NCBI GenBank assembly: GCA_910574745.1
Contig: CAJTCE010000032.1
Location: 1-45,753, forward strand
Length of the DNA stretch: 45,753 nucleotides
Direction of reading: 5' to 3'
Source of the DNA: Lachnospiraceae bacterium
GTDB taxonomy: Bacteria; Bacillota; Clostridia; Lachnospirales; Lachnospiraceae
The translations under genes were made by a program, and so were the position numbers. Below the pieces are notes generated by a model. That model was given only the letters and a program-made list of their open reading frames with translations, was not told the DNA's origin and did no database searches. Each line of letters begins with the position of its first letter. Within the stretch, counting starts at the first letter, position 1. Below, piece after piece: positions 8,304-17,383 of this stretch.

Positions 8304-9671
8304 ATGGCGCAGTTAGAGAGGGACTTAACAAAAGGAAATGTGTGGAAACAGCTGGTTGTTTTTGCCGTTCCTTTTTTGATCAGTAATTTGTTTCAATGCG
8401 TATACAGTGTTGCGGATTTGATGATTGTGTCCAGATTTGGAGGGACTAACAGCGTGTCGGGAGTCAGCATCAGCAGCATGGTCATGCTGATTGTTACCAA
8501 TCTGGCAACGGGAATCGCTACCGGAGGAACTGTTATGATAGGGCAGTTTTTAGGAGCGGGAGAACGGAAAAAAATAAAGGAATCCATCAGCACTCTTTTT
8601 ATTACGCTGGCAGCGCTGGCAGTTATTTTTACGGGCGCACTCTTTATCTTTATCCATCCGCTGCTTGAGGCTTTAAATACGCCGCCGGAAGCATATAAAG
8701 AGGCTTACGGATACTTATTTGTAAGCATCCTGGGTATTGTGTTCATCTTCGGTTATAATGCATTGGGAGCCGTTATGAGAGGAATGGGAGACGGGAAGAC
8801 CCCTCTGAAATTTATTACGGTAGCGTGTATTGTCAATCTTATATTAGATCTGGCTTTTGTGAAGGAATTGCACATGGGGGCTGCGGGCGCGGCGGCAGCC
8901 ACAGTCATTGCCCAGGGGCTTTCCATGATTTCCTGTGTAATCTATCTTATACGTAATCGGTTTATTTTTGATTTCCGGTTATCTTCTTTCCGTTTTAGCG
9001 GAGGAATGTTTGCAATGCTCATGAAGGTAGGAATGCCAAGCGCAATACAGCAGGTAGCTACCAACTTTTCTTTTCTGGTTCTGGGGGCACAGATTAACAG
9101 CATCGCCGGTGTGGCGGCAAGTGCGGCAGTGGGCATTGTAAGTAAATTTAACAGTTTTGCCCTGTTACCGGAGGTGGCGGTCAGCATGTCCGTGGCAGCC
9201 ATGATTTCCCAGAATATGGGAGTGGGAGATATGAAAAGGATTAGAAAGGTTACCGGTTATGGTCTTATACTTTGTTGTGGAATCAGTGTGGTAATTTTTT
9301 CCTTTGTGCGAGTATTTCCCCATGAGATTTTCCGGTTGTTTGGAGCAGAAGAAAATGTGGTTTCAGCAGGAGTGCTTTATATGCAATCTTTTTCCTTTGA
9401 GTATGTGTGCATGCCTTTTATTGTAGCTTTGAACGGTGTGTTTATCGGAACGGGAAACGGATGGGTCAGCCTGATTACCGATACGACTTCTTCCTTTCTG
9501 GTCAGAATTCCTCTGGCCATATATCTGGGAACTACAGCTGGCCTGGGAATTTTCGGGATAGGCTGCGCTGTTCCCTGCGCCACATTTGTAGGGGCTTTTA
9601 TAACCTTCCTGTTTTATTTAAGCGGATGCTGGAAAAAGAGCACGATTATCAATCAGCCGCAAAAGGAATGA
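8304..9671 (+). CDS. MATE-family multidrug/sodium antiporter
   Basis: Inner-membrane efflux protein of 455 residues with about twelve hydrophobic helices in two homologous halves. The N-terminal signature is typical of the DinF/NorM-like branch: PFLISNLFQCVYSVADLMIV, then GTNSVSGVSISS and ATGGTVMIGQFLGAGE. The second half repeats the pattern (GMPSAIQQVATNFSFLVLG). A strong AGGGGAGG precedes the ATG. It is monocistronic, and its 3' end overlaps the convergent esterase gene by 19 bases. Family membership is clear; the substrate is not. Confidence 0.9.
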   Translation: MAQLERDLTKGNVWKQLVVFAVPFLISNLFQCVYSVADLMIVSRFGGTNSVSGVSISSMVMLIVTNLATGIATGGTVMIGQFLGAGERKKIKESISTLFITLAALAVIFTGALFIFIHPLLEALNTPPEAYKEAYGYLFVSILGIVFIFGYNALGAVMRGMGDGKTPLKFITVACIVNLILDLAFVKELHMGAAGAAAATVIAQGLSMISCVIYLIRNRFIFDFRLSSFRFSGGMFAMLMKVGMPSAIQQVATNFSFLVLGAQINSIAGVAASAAVGIVSKFNSFALLPEVAVSMSVAAMISQNMGVGDMKRIRKVTGYGLILCCGISVVIFSFVRVFPHEIFRLFGAEENVVSAGVLYMQSFSFEYVCMPFIVALNGVFIGTGNGWVSLITDTTSSFLVRIPLAIYLGTTAGLGIFGIGCAVPCATFVGAFITFLFYLSGCWKKSTIINQPQKE

Positions 9672-10612
9672 AAATATGCGCATTCCTCGGAATTGCATAA
9701 TAGTCCGTTCTGACTTTGGAGATTAAGGTGAAAAACATGACCTTCTTCAGGATGCCCTTCCCCGAATTCTTTGTATCGGAAAGGGATTCCCAATTCTTCC
9801 AATTTGGCTTTCATGGTAGCTGTGTGAACCTTTAGAACATCGTTGACGCTGAGCATAAGGTAAGCAGGAGGAAAATCGGAGGTCATATAGTCAAGCATAT
9901 GGAAAAAGGTTTCGCCAAGTAAGGGTTCCATGTGTTTTGGAAGATACCATTTACAATTGCTATCTTTTTTGATTCTATTCATATCATAGACGCCGCAATT
10001 TAAGGCAACGGCTTTGGGTATGGGAAGTCTGGAAAGAAGCGCCGCCATTTTAAAGGAGTCGGTTGAATCTTTGGAAACGCCTGCAAGCAAATCGGGACAA
10101 AAGATGGAAGCCTTTGTACATAATTCCCGATAGTCCCTGTTTGTAGCCAGAATATTATACTGGGTGGTAAGCTGGGCGCCTGCAGAGTCTCCCACCATAA
10201 ATAAGCAATCCAAATCCATACCGTATGTTTCATGGTTTTGTCTGATAAAATCCATAAGCAGACAGACATCGGCTATGGCAGCAGGGTATTTGTGTTCCGG
10301 TGCGAGACGGTAATTGAAATTTACAACAATAAAGCCTTTTGCGGCAAGGTGCATGGAGTAAAAGCGGTATACTTCCTTATCTCCATAAAACCAGCCTCCG
10401 CCGTGGACATTTACGATAACGGGAAGTAAGCCGTTACTTACGGTTGGACGGTAAATGTCAGTCAAATGAAAGAAACTCTCTTTATCCGATGAGGAGGGAG
10501 CATAAGTAATATCCTTGTGAATTGTCAGATTATCCGGTATGGTATTACTTTTATCTCTCTTTTTGTCATTATTGGACCACTTCGTACGCACAAGATTCGG
10601 TAAAAGATTCAT
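9653..10612 (-). CDS. alpha/beta-hydrolase, HSL-family esterase/lipase
   Basis: Soluble esterase-like hydrolase of 319 residues. It carries the oxyanion-hole motif HGGG (residues 70-73, in VNVHGGGWFYGDKE), the family motif NYRLAPEHKYPAA and the nucleophile elbow GDSAG with Ser143. A late Asp (SVNDVLKVHT) and the His of EEGHVFHLN complete a plausible triad. These are hallmarks of the hormone-sensitive lipase group acting on short-chain esters. AGGAGGT lies upstream of the start. It is divergent from the ketopantoate-reductase-like gene and overlaps the MATE gene tail to tail. Confidence 0.85.
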   Translation of the reverse strand: MNLLPNLVRTKWSNNDKKRDKSNTIPDNLTIHKDITYAPSSSDKESFFHLTDIYRPTVSNGLLPVIVNVHGGGWFYGDKEVYRFYSMHLAAKGFIVVNFNYRLAPEHKYPAAIADVCLLMDFIRQNHETYGMDLDCLFMVGDSAGAQLTTQYNILATNRDYRELCTKASIFCPDLLAGVSKDSTDSFKMAALLSRLPIPKAVALNCGVYDMNRIKKDSNCKWYLPKHMEPLLGETFFHMLDYMTSDFPPAYLMLSVNDVLKVHTATMKAKLEELGIPFRYKEFGEGHPEEGHVFHLNLQSQNGLLCNSEECAYFHSFCG

Positions 10613-10679
10613 GGATTACCTCCTGAGTTATGATGTCGGGGCTAGGTGCTTATGTAAAAGCTTTGGCGGGCGTGTTACA

Positions 10680-10735
10680 CAGCTGCCTGTGTTTCCTGCA
10701 TTATAACTATAGTATAAATTATGTATAGTATCTGT
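10680..10735. promoter_or_regulatory. divergent promoter region, esterase / ketopantoate-reductase-like genes
   Basis: The 146-base gap between the two divergent genes contains an AT-rich core with a near-palindrome around CTATAG (TATAACTATAGTATA) and several TATAGT/TATAAT-like hexamers on both strands. These are probable -10 boxes for both genes. No confident -35 boxes could be assigned. Confidence 0.35.
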
Positions 10736-10758
10736 CAAGAAGAAAGGGGATTTGAAAA

Positions 10759-11688
10759 ATGATATGCAAAGATTTTGGAATCAGAAAAACGGCGATAGTA
10801 GGAATGGGGGCTTTAGGGCTCCTTTACGGAAATCACATAGTTAAGCAGTGCGGACAGGATGCGGTTACTTATGTGATGGATAAGGAAAGACTTAAAAAGT
10901 ATCAAAACGAGACCTTTTTCATAAACGGGGAACCGGTGCATTTAAATATGTCGGAAGCAAAGGACATGAAACCCGTTGATCTGCTGATAGTGGCGGTAAA
11001 AGATACGGGCCTTAGAGCAGCTTTGGATATTATGAAAAACTGCGTGAATGAGCAGACGGTGATTATTTCGGTATTAAACGGCATTTCCAGTGAGGAAATT
11101 ATCGGAGAGCGATATGGCATGGAAAGAATTGTCTATACAGTTGCCCAGGGAATGGATGCCATGAAGTTCGGAAATACGTTAAACTATACCCAAATGGGAG
11201 AGTTGCATATTGGATTGCCTGAAAACAGAAATCGGGAAAAGCTGGAACGGCTGATGGACTATTTTGATAATATTCATATGCCCTATGTGGAAGAGAAGGA
11301 TATCCTTTACCGTTTGTGGAGTAAGTTTATGTTGAATGTGGGAGTGAACCAAACCTGTATGGTTTATGAAACCACTTATGCGGGAGCGTTGGCAAAAGGA
11401 GAGGCAAACCGTACCATGATTGCGGCTATGAGAGAAGTGATAGCCTTGGCTAATGCGGAAGGAATAGCCTTATCGGAAAAAGATATTAACCAGTATGTGG
11501 ATATTATAAAAACCTTAAATCCGGAGGGAACGCCCTCTATGGGACAGGACCGCATTAATAAAAGACCGTCGGAGGTGGAAATGTTTGCAGGTACGATTTT
11601 AGAGCTTGCCGGAAAACATGGGATTTATGTGCCTGCCAATGAGTTTTTGTACGAAAGGGTAAGGGAAATTGAAAGCATATATATTTGA
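10759..11688 (+). CDS. 2-dehydropantoate 2-reductase-like protein (PanE/ApbA family)
   Basis: NADPH-dependent oxidoreductase of 309 residues. The N-terminal Rossmann motif is VGMGALGLLYG (residues 14-24). The middle has the family segment LLIVAVKDTGL and SVLNGISSEE, and the C-terminal helical domain carries the catalytic-region motif YRLWSKFMLNVGVNQ and the ending EVEMFAGTILELAGKHGI. True PanE reduces ketopantoate to pantoate in pantothenate synthesis. Clostridial genomes often carry several paralogues and no other pan gene is nearby, so the substrate is uncertain. AAAGGGG precedes the ATG. Confidence 0.82.
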   Translation: MICKDFGIRKTAIVGMGALGLLYGNHIVKQCGQDAVTYVMDKERLKKYQNETFFINGEPVHLNMSEAKDMKPVDLLIVAVKDTGLRAALDIMKNCVNEQTVIISVLNGISSEEIIGERYGMERIVYTVAQGMDAMKFGNTLNYTQMGELHIGLPENRNREKLERLMDYFDNIHMPYVEEKDILYRLWSKFMLNVGVNQTCMVYETTYAGALAKGEANRTMIAAMREVIALANAEGIALSEKDINQYVDIIKTLNPEGTPSMGQDRINKRPSEVEMFAGTILELAGKHGIYVPANEFLYERVREIESIYI

Positions 11689-11718
11689 GACCGACAGCTT
11701 AAAGAATTGAAACAAATA

Positions 11719-12669
11719 TTATAGATTCAGATTTTCCCAGAAATCCTCTTTTTGCAGGGAGGTTTCCCTATAATGAAGCAGCATGGCCGTGACTTCTGCG
11801 ATTTCACAGGAATTCAGTCTGTTTAGGTCGCAAAAAAGGTCATTGATGTTTTTTTCTGTAATACAGTCCAAATCTATAAAAATTTGGACATAGCAGGAAT
11901 CGGATACATACTCAGGCGTACAGAATCGTTCCCAGACGCCTGTCTGGAAATGGGAAGCCACGTAGGTTTCGTAAATCTCTTGTGTTTCCCGTGACAGATG
12001 AAAGGGAAAACGCAGGCGTCTCATGGAAAGCGCCGCCTTTTCCAATTGTCTTTTTTTGATATAGGCGGGATATTGTGTAGTCATTACATCTTCATCCTCA
12101 AACCATCCCAAATAAACAGGCTCAAAGCCTTCGTCGTCAGGACGGGATAAAAGATGACCGACTGCTTTATCAAAGCTTTCGTACCATTCTGCGCTTTCAG
12201 CAAGCTCAGGGAGGAAAAGGGCTGGATTTTTTAAGACGGATATGACCGCGGCAAGGTAAAAAGAAAGTGCAGGGTCTTCTGCCGGAACGGTGTTTTGCGT
12301 ATGGGATTGTTTTTGTATAAAAGAACCCCTTGACATGTGTGACAACCGGATTTCAGATAAGGCAGGGCAGTCCAAAAAGACCTGCTTATCCAGCCGGATA
12401 TGATTGGGAGGAAGAGATAAGATTTTCAGTCCGGTCATATGGGCGAATGCCCAGTCTCCCAAAACCTTCAAATGGGCGGGCAGAACCAGATTTATTATTG
12501 TGCGCTGTCCCAAGAAAGCTTTGGGGGCAATGGAAGTAACAGGGCAATCTTCCAGAGCTTCGGGAAGGGCAAGATACTGGTCTTTTCCTTCATAGGACAA
12601 GAGAACCGCTTCTTCGAACTGAATTTTATATGATATTTTTCCCTGAGGGGTATAAAATATTTTGATCAT
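11719..12669 (-). CDS. leucine-rich-repeat (BspA-like, LRR_5) domain protein
   Basis: A 316-residue protein with no signal peptide, so probably cytoplasmic. Residues ~25-110 hold three or four BspA-type leucine-rich repeats (ALEDCPVTSIAPKAFLGQ, LVLPAHLKVLGDWAFAHM, LSLPPNHIRLDKQVFLDCP). The rest is helical and matches no family I know. I start at ATG 12669, preceded by GGAGAAG, rather than the unsupported GTG at 12726. LRR_5 domains mediate protein contacts, and a scaffold role is only inference. The gene is divergent from the DUF554 gene. Confidence 0.7.
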   Translation of the reverse strand: MIKIFYTPQGKISYKIQFEEAVLLSYEGKDQYLALPEALEDCPVTSIAPKAFLGQRTIINLVLPAHLKVLGDWAFAHMTGLKILSLPPNHIRLDKQVFLDCPALSEIRLSHMSRGSFIQKQSHTQNTVPAEDPALSFYLAAVISVLKNPALFLPELAESAEWYESFDKAVGHLLSRPDDEGFEPVYLGWFEDEDVMTTQYPAYIKKRQLEKAALSMRRLRFPFHLSRETQEIYETYVASHFQTGVWERFCTPEYVSDSCYVQIFIDLDCITEKNINDLFCDLNRLNSCEIAEVTAMLLHYRETSLQKEDFWENLNL

Positions 12670-12790
12670 AAACTTCTCCAATGATAAATGAAAATAATCC
12701 GCTATTGAATAAAGGTTTTTTTCCACTAAAATAGCAATAGGACAAATCTTTTAGGATTATAGCACGATTGGACAAAATGAGGAACCAGAA

Positions 12791-13474
12791 ATGTTAGGAA
12801 CTATTGTGAATACAGGGACAATATTAGTAGGAAGCCTTGTAGGAAGCGTTATAAAGAAAGGAATTAAAGACGAGTACAAGGATGCTTTATTTAATGCCAT
12901 GGGACTGGCGGCGGCAGGCCTGGGTATAAATGCGGTTGTGCAGAGTATGCCAAAGAGCAATTATCCGGTATTGTTTATTGTGGCACTTGCCGTTGGAAGC
13001 TTGCTGGGTACTATTTTAAATATAGACGGCAGGTTTCAGAAGCTGACGGAACGATTTGCGGGAAAGGGCAGGCTGGGAGAAGGGCTGTCTACGGGGATTT
13101 TATTATTCTGCATCGGAACCCTGTCTATTCTGGGTCCCATTAACAGTGCGTTATACGGAGATAACACATACTTGTTTACCAATGCAACTCTCGACCTGGT
13201 TACCTCCTGTGTGTTAGCGTCCGCTTACGGAATTGGAATGACCCTGACTGCCGGTGTGCTTTTCCTATGGCAGGGAAGTATTTATTTGCTGGCCTGTCTT
13301 TTAGGCGACTTTATGAGCGCGGATATGATGACGGAAATATCTATCGTGGGAGGATTCCTTATTGCCAGCTCGGGGATTTCTATTTTGAAGATTAAGGAAA
13401 TTAAGACATTAAATTTGTTACCTTGCCTGTTAGTGCCCGTTTTATTCTTTGTGATAAGAGGATTGCTTTCTTAG
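12791..13474 (+). CDS. DUF554-family membrane protein
   Basis: Polytopic membrane protein of 227 residues and about seven hydrophobic helices. It begins with the family signature MLGTIVNTGTILVGSLVGS and contains ALFNAMGLAAAGLGI and CIGTLSILGPINSAL, as in the YdfK/DUF554 family, whose function is not established. GAGG lies 6-9 bases before the ATG. It is monocistronic. Confidence 0.85.
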   Translation: MLGTIVNTGTILVGSLVGSVIKKGIKDEYKDALFNAMGLAAAGLGINAVVQSMPKSNYPVLFIVALAVGSLLGTILNIDGRFQKLTERFAGKGRLGEGLSTGILLFCIGTLSILGPINSALYGDNTYLFTNATLDLVTSCVLASAYGIGMTLTAGVLFLWQGSIYLLACLLGDFMSADMMTEISIVGGFLIASSGISILKIKEIKTLNLLPCLLVPVLFFVIRGLLS

Positions 13475-13598
13475 AATGGTTTAGGATATAACGAAGGCCG
13501 GAAAAGGGATTGATAACAGATTCGTTCATAAAGTATTTTGGCGTAAGGCTGTGAAAAACAAAGGAGACTATCAATAATAAATTATGGGAGGGAGACAG

Positions 13599-14966
13599 AT
13601 GAAAAAGAAATGTTACATTGCTTTTCTTACGGTGCTTTTGACAGTATCTACAATTCTGACCGGCTGTAAAGGAACAGAAAGAAACGCTGTTTCGGAAGAG
13701 CCTGCAGAGGTGGAAGAAACAGAAGAGGATTTAAAGCCGGAGGAAGAAAAAGCAAAAGAAACGGATACAAAGGAAACGGATACAAAAGAAGACGGGGAAG
13801 AAGAGTCAGGTAAGGCCGTTGAGAAGGTAGAACCGGTTAATGTGGTCAGGGGAGAAGTCCGGGACGGTATGTTTGTAAATGAAACCTTTGATATCCGTTT
13901 TCCTTTAACGGAAGATATGACTCTGCTTGAAGATTCGGAAATATTAGAGGTTTTGGGAGCGGATGTCGGATTTCTTGAGGAAGGAGCGACTGCTGCTGCA
14001 CAAGAGATGGAAGACGCCGCAGGCGGAACCTTGTATGATGCGGTGATCTATCTGGATGACAATTCCAATGTAATGCTCACTTATGAGAATATGGACGTTA
14101 CCATGAATGGGAATTATCTGGACGAAAGACGGTATGTGAAGCACGTAAAAGATGCCTTAGAACAAAAGTCGCCGGGAAAATATGAAATAAAATCCCAAAA
14201 GACGGTTATGGTAGAAGACGTACAATATCTGCGTGTGGATTTGGATGTAGAGATGGAGGGAAATGAACTAAAAGAAATTTTTTACTGTAGAAGAGTAGAG
14301 AATTACATGGTCTGCATTACCGTTACATTTGAAGAGGACAAACGCCAGGAGGCAGAAGCATTTATAGACTCTTTGAATGGCAGCAGGGAAAGCGGTACGG
14401 CGGATTCCTCCCACCCCATAAGCGGTGCTGTGGAAGACGGTTTCTATGTAAATGAGACATTTGGAATCCGGTTTCCTATTACCGATAATATGAGTATCAT
14501 GAGTGCAGGCGACATGGAAGCGGTACAGGGAATTGGAAATGAGTATCTGGAAAATGAAGGAATTGTTTCCTCAGAGCAAATGGAGAAGGCAAGTAACGGA
14601 ACCTTGTATGATTTGGCAATTTATCTGGAAGACGGAGTATCCAATATTTCTGTTTGTTATGAAGATTTGGATATAACAAATGGAGGGATAGTCAATCCGG
14701 ATGAAGAAAGATACGGAAAAATTTTAAGATATACTTTGTCCCGACTGGAAGGCTTTGATTATGAATTCCTTGAAGACAGCTCGATAACTTTAGGAGGAAG
14801 GGATTATTACCGGATGGATTTTGATGTGAACGCAATGGGAATCGATGCGCATCAGATATATATTTTCAGGCGGGAAGAGAATTATATGACATCTTTTATT
14901 ATTACGTATCAGGATGGAATGGAACAGCAGATAGAGAACTTCTTGAATTCTATAACGGATGTATAA
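13599..14966 (+). CDS. putative lipoprotein with two tandem homologous domains
   Basis: Secreted lipoprotein of 455 residues. A short signal peptide ends in the lipobox LTGC (Cys23). It is followed by an acidic linker (about 27-75) with a short repeat KETDTKETDTKED. Two copies of one domain follow: copy 1 begins RDGMFVNETFDIRFPL and copy 2 EDGFYVNETFGIRFPI, about 190 residues apart, with matching later segments GTLYDAVIYLDD / GTLYDLAIYLED and ENYMVCITVTFEED / ENYMTSFIITYQDG. The fold resembles stress- or substrate-binding lipoprotein domains, but I cannot name a family. Start chosen at 13599, which has GGAGGGAG upstream; ATG 13584 overlaps that site. Confidence 0.75.
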   Translation: MKKKCYIAFLTVLLTVSTILTGCKGTERNAVSEEPAEVEETEEDLKPEEEKAKETDTKETDTKEDGEEESGKAVEKVEPVNVVRGEVRDGMFVNETFDIRFPLTEDMTLLEDSEILEVLGADVGFLEEGATAAAQEMEDAAGGTLYDAVIYLDDNSNVMLTYENMDVTMNGNYLDERRYVKHVKDALEQKSPGKYEIKSQKTVMVEDVQYLRVDLDVEMEGNELKEIFYCRRVENYMVCITVTFEEDKRQEAEAFIDSLNGSRESGTADSSHPISGAVEDGFYVNETFGIRFPITDNMSIMSAGDMEAVQGIGNEYLENEGIVSSEQMEKASNGTLYDLAIYLEDGVSNISVCYEDLDITNGGIVNPDEERYGKILRYTLSRLEGFDYEFLEDSSITLGGRDYYRMDFDVNAMGIDAHQIYIFRREENYMTSFIITYQDGMEQQIENFLNSITDV

Positions 14967-15013
14967 CCTGAATGAAAAAGTCGGTAATCATGCTGCAAGT
15001 AAGGAAAATAATC

Positions 15014-15054
15014 AAAAGGCCGGTTGTCTGTCATAAAGAGAGCCGGCTTTTTTA
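15014..15054 (+). terminator. terminator after the lipoprotein gene
   Basis: GCCGG (15019-15023) pairs with CCGGC (15043-15047), with partial pairing in between, followed by six or more T residues. A standard Rho-independent terminator between the lipoprotein gene and the ABC exporter operon. Confidence 0.8.
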
Positions 15055-15236
15055 TGGGCCTCGGCTTTTGTGTATCTTTTGTTAATTTCCTTAAATAAGT
15101 ATAAAATTTATTGACAAAGGTGTAAAATAAGTTGAAAATTCTAATGTTATACTTTTTTGTGCATAAGTTAAATAAATACATACAGGCGCAAGATATTTCC
15201 GGATATAGGAAAATAACGGTTCAGAAGGAGTAGATT

Positions 15237-17381
15237 ATGGGAAAGTTATTTAGAAACATGGCACCCTATTGGAAAACAGTTGTTGTAATTTTCTTTCTAT
15301 TAGTGGTGCAGGCATATTGCGATTTAGCATTGCCCCAGTATACCTCCGATATAATTGACGTAGGTATTATAAACGGCGGAGTGGAGCATATTCTGCCGGA
15401 AAAAATAACCGAAGAATCTTATGGGATGGTAACCATGCTGATGAATGAAGAAGAAAAAGCCGCGTGGGAAAACAGCTATGAAAAAGATGGCGGAATTTAT
15501 TCTTTAAAGAAGCTTTCCCGGGAAGACCTGGAGGCTTTGGATGATGAGCTTCTTATTCCCATGGTATTGGCATATGAAATACATGGAAATGCGGAAGCGT
15601 CGAAAACGGTTATGGCGGAAGGGATTTCTTATGAACAGATGGAAGAAATGACGAAGCAGGCCAGAAGTTCCGTGGAAAGCATGATAGAAACTACCGGAAA
15701 AAGTACTGTTAAGTCCATGGCGCTGCAATATACCATTCTTTGCAATAGAGAAGCGGGATTAAACGGAGACGATATGCAGATCTCTTATTTGATCAGTGCG
15801 GGGCTTAAAATGCTTGGTATTGCTCTTTTAATGGGAATTGTAACGGTATTGGTGGGGCTTTTGGCATCAAGGGTTGGCGCCGGAGTCGGAAGGGATTTAA
15901 GGGAAAAGGTTTTTGGAAAAGTTATCCGGTTTTCCAATGCGGAAATTGATAAATTTTCAACGGCTTCCCTGATTACCAGGTCTACCAACGATATACAACA
16001 GGTACAGATGGTATCTACCATGCTTCTCAGAATGGTGCTCTTTGCACCGATTATGGGTGTGGGCGGTATATTAAAGGTAATAGGAACCGGTGCGGGAATG
16101 GGATGGATCATAGCTTTGGCGGTTATGGTTCTTATAGGATTTGTCATGCTGTTGGTATCCATTACTATGCCGAAATTCAAGATTATGCAGACGTTAGTGG
16201 ACCGGGTTAACCTGGTTTCCCGTGAAATTCTGACGGGTCTTTCGGTCATTCGTGCTTTCGGGCGTGAGAAAAGAGAAGAAGAACGATTCGATGAGGCTAA
16301 CCGTGAGCTTACAAAAACGCAGCTCTTTACCAACCGTATGATGTCGGTTATGATGCCGGGTATGATGATCATTATGAATGGAACCGCTATTTTGATTACC
16401 TGGGTTGCGGCAAAAAAGATAGATATGGGAGCTATTCAGGTAGGCGCCATGACTGCATTTATAACCTATGCAATGCAGATTGTCATGTCCTTTTTGATGC
16501 TGACGATGATGTCCATTATGCTGCCCCGTGCAGGTGTGGCGGCAGAGCGTATTGACGAAGTGCTGAAAACGAAATCAACTATTGAAGATAAAAAGGAGGC
16601 GGAGACCTTTGAGATGGAAAGAGGCGTGGTCAGATATGATCATGTTTACTTTACTTATCCGGATGCTAAGGCTGATGTACTCACGGATATAGATTTTGTG
16701 GCAAAACCGGGAGAGGTTACTGCCATTATCGGCAGTACCGGCTGCGGAAAGTCTACGCTGGTAAATCTGCTTCCCAGGTTTTATGATGTGCGCAAAGGCG
16801 CCATTACCATTGACGGAAAAGATATCCGGGATATGAAAATGAAGGATTTGCGTGAGAATATCGGTTTTGTTCCCCAGAAGGGAGTGCTCTTTTCCGGTAC
16901 GATTACCTCCAACTTAAAATTTGGTAAGCATGATGCGACAGAAAGGGAAATTGAGGAAGCGGCGGAAATAGCCCAGGCAATGGAATTTATAGAGGAGAAG
17001 AAGGATAAATTCGACAGTGCCATTGCACAAGGCGGCTCCAATGTATCCGGCGGGCAGAAGCAGCGCCTTGCCATTGCAAGAGCCATTGTAAAAAAACCCA
17101 AAATTCTTGTGTTTGATGACAGCTTTTCCGCTTTGGATATGAAAACGGATGCAGTGCTTAGAAAGGCGCTTATGGAAAAAGTTAAGGACAGCACACTTTT
17201 GATAGTTGCCCAGAGAATCAGTACCATCATACATGCGGACAGAATTCTGGTATTGGACGAAGGACGGATTGTGGGTATGGGAACCCATGAAGAATTGCTT
17301 AAAAATTGTGAAGTATATGAGCAGATTGCAAGGTCGCAGCTTTCCGCGAAAGAACTGGGACTAGAAGAAGAGGAGGCGTAA
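15237..17381 (+). CDS. heterodimeric ABC exporter, degenerate-site subunit
   Basis: Membrane ABC exporter half-transporter of 714 residues, longer than the usual ~580 because of an insertion of about 130 residues between the first two helices (about 45-178, rich in Glu and Lys). Walker A is GSTGCGKST (~501) and the signature is VSGGQKQR (~603). In Walker B the catalytic Glu is replaced by Asp (LVFDDSFSALD), and the switch His is replaced by Gln (IVAQRIST). These changes are typical of the non-hydrolysing site in heterodimeric exporters such as TM287/288, LmrCD and BmrCD. The partner gene starts three bases after its stop. AGAAGGAG precedes the ATG. Confidence 0.88.
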   Translation: MGKLFRNMAPYWKTVVVIFFLLVVQAYCDLALPQYTSDIIDVGIINGGVEHILPEKITEESYGMVTMLMNEEEKAAWENSYEKDGGIYSLKKLSREDLEALDDELLIPMVLAYEIHGNAEASKTVMAEGISYEQMEEMTKQARSSVESMIETTGKSTVKSMALQYTILCNREAGLNGDDMQISYLISAGLKMLGIALLMGIVTVLVGLLASRVGAGVGRDLREKVFGKVIRFSNAEIDKFSTASLITRSTNDIQQVQMVSTMLLRMVLFAPIMGVGGILKVIGTGAGMGWIIALAVMVLIGFVMLLVSITMPKFKIMQTLVDRVNLVSREILTGLSVIRAFGREKREEERFDEANRELTKTQLFTNRMMSVMMPGMMIIMNGTAILITWVAAKKIDMGAIQVGAMTAFITYAMQIVMSFLMLTMMSIMLPRAGVAAERIDEVLKTKSTIEDKKEAETFEMERGVVRYDHVYFTYPDAKADVLTDIDFVAKPGEVTAIIGSTGCGKSTLVNLLPRFYDVRKGAITIDGKDIRDMKMKDLRENIGFVPQKGVLFSGTITSNLKFGKHDATEREIEEAAEIAQAMEFIEEKKDKFDSAIAQGGSNVSGGQKQRLAIARAIVKKPKILVFDDSFSALDMKTDAVLRKALMEKVKDSTLLIVAQRISTIIHADRILVLDEGRIVGMGTHEELLKNCEVYEQIARSQLSAKELGLEEEEA

Positions 17382-17383
17382 GG

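Noticed and set aside
15111-15139. TTGACA-based promoter for the ABC exporter operon
   Set aside because: The -35 is perfect, but the hexamer 17 bases on (GAAAAT) is a poor -10 and the TATACT further on is too far away.
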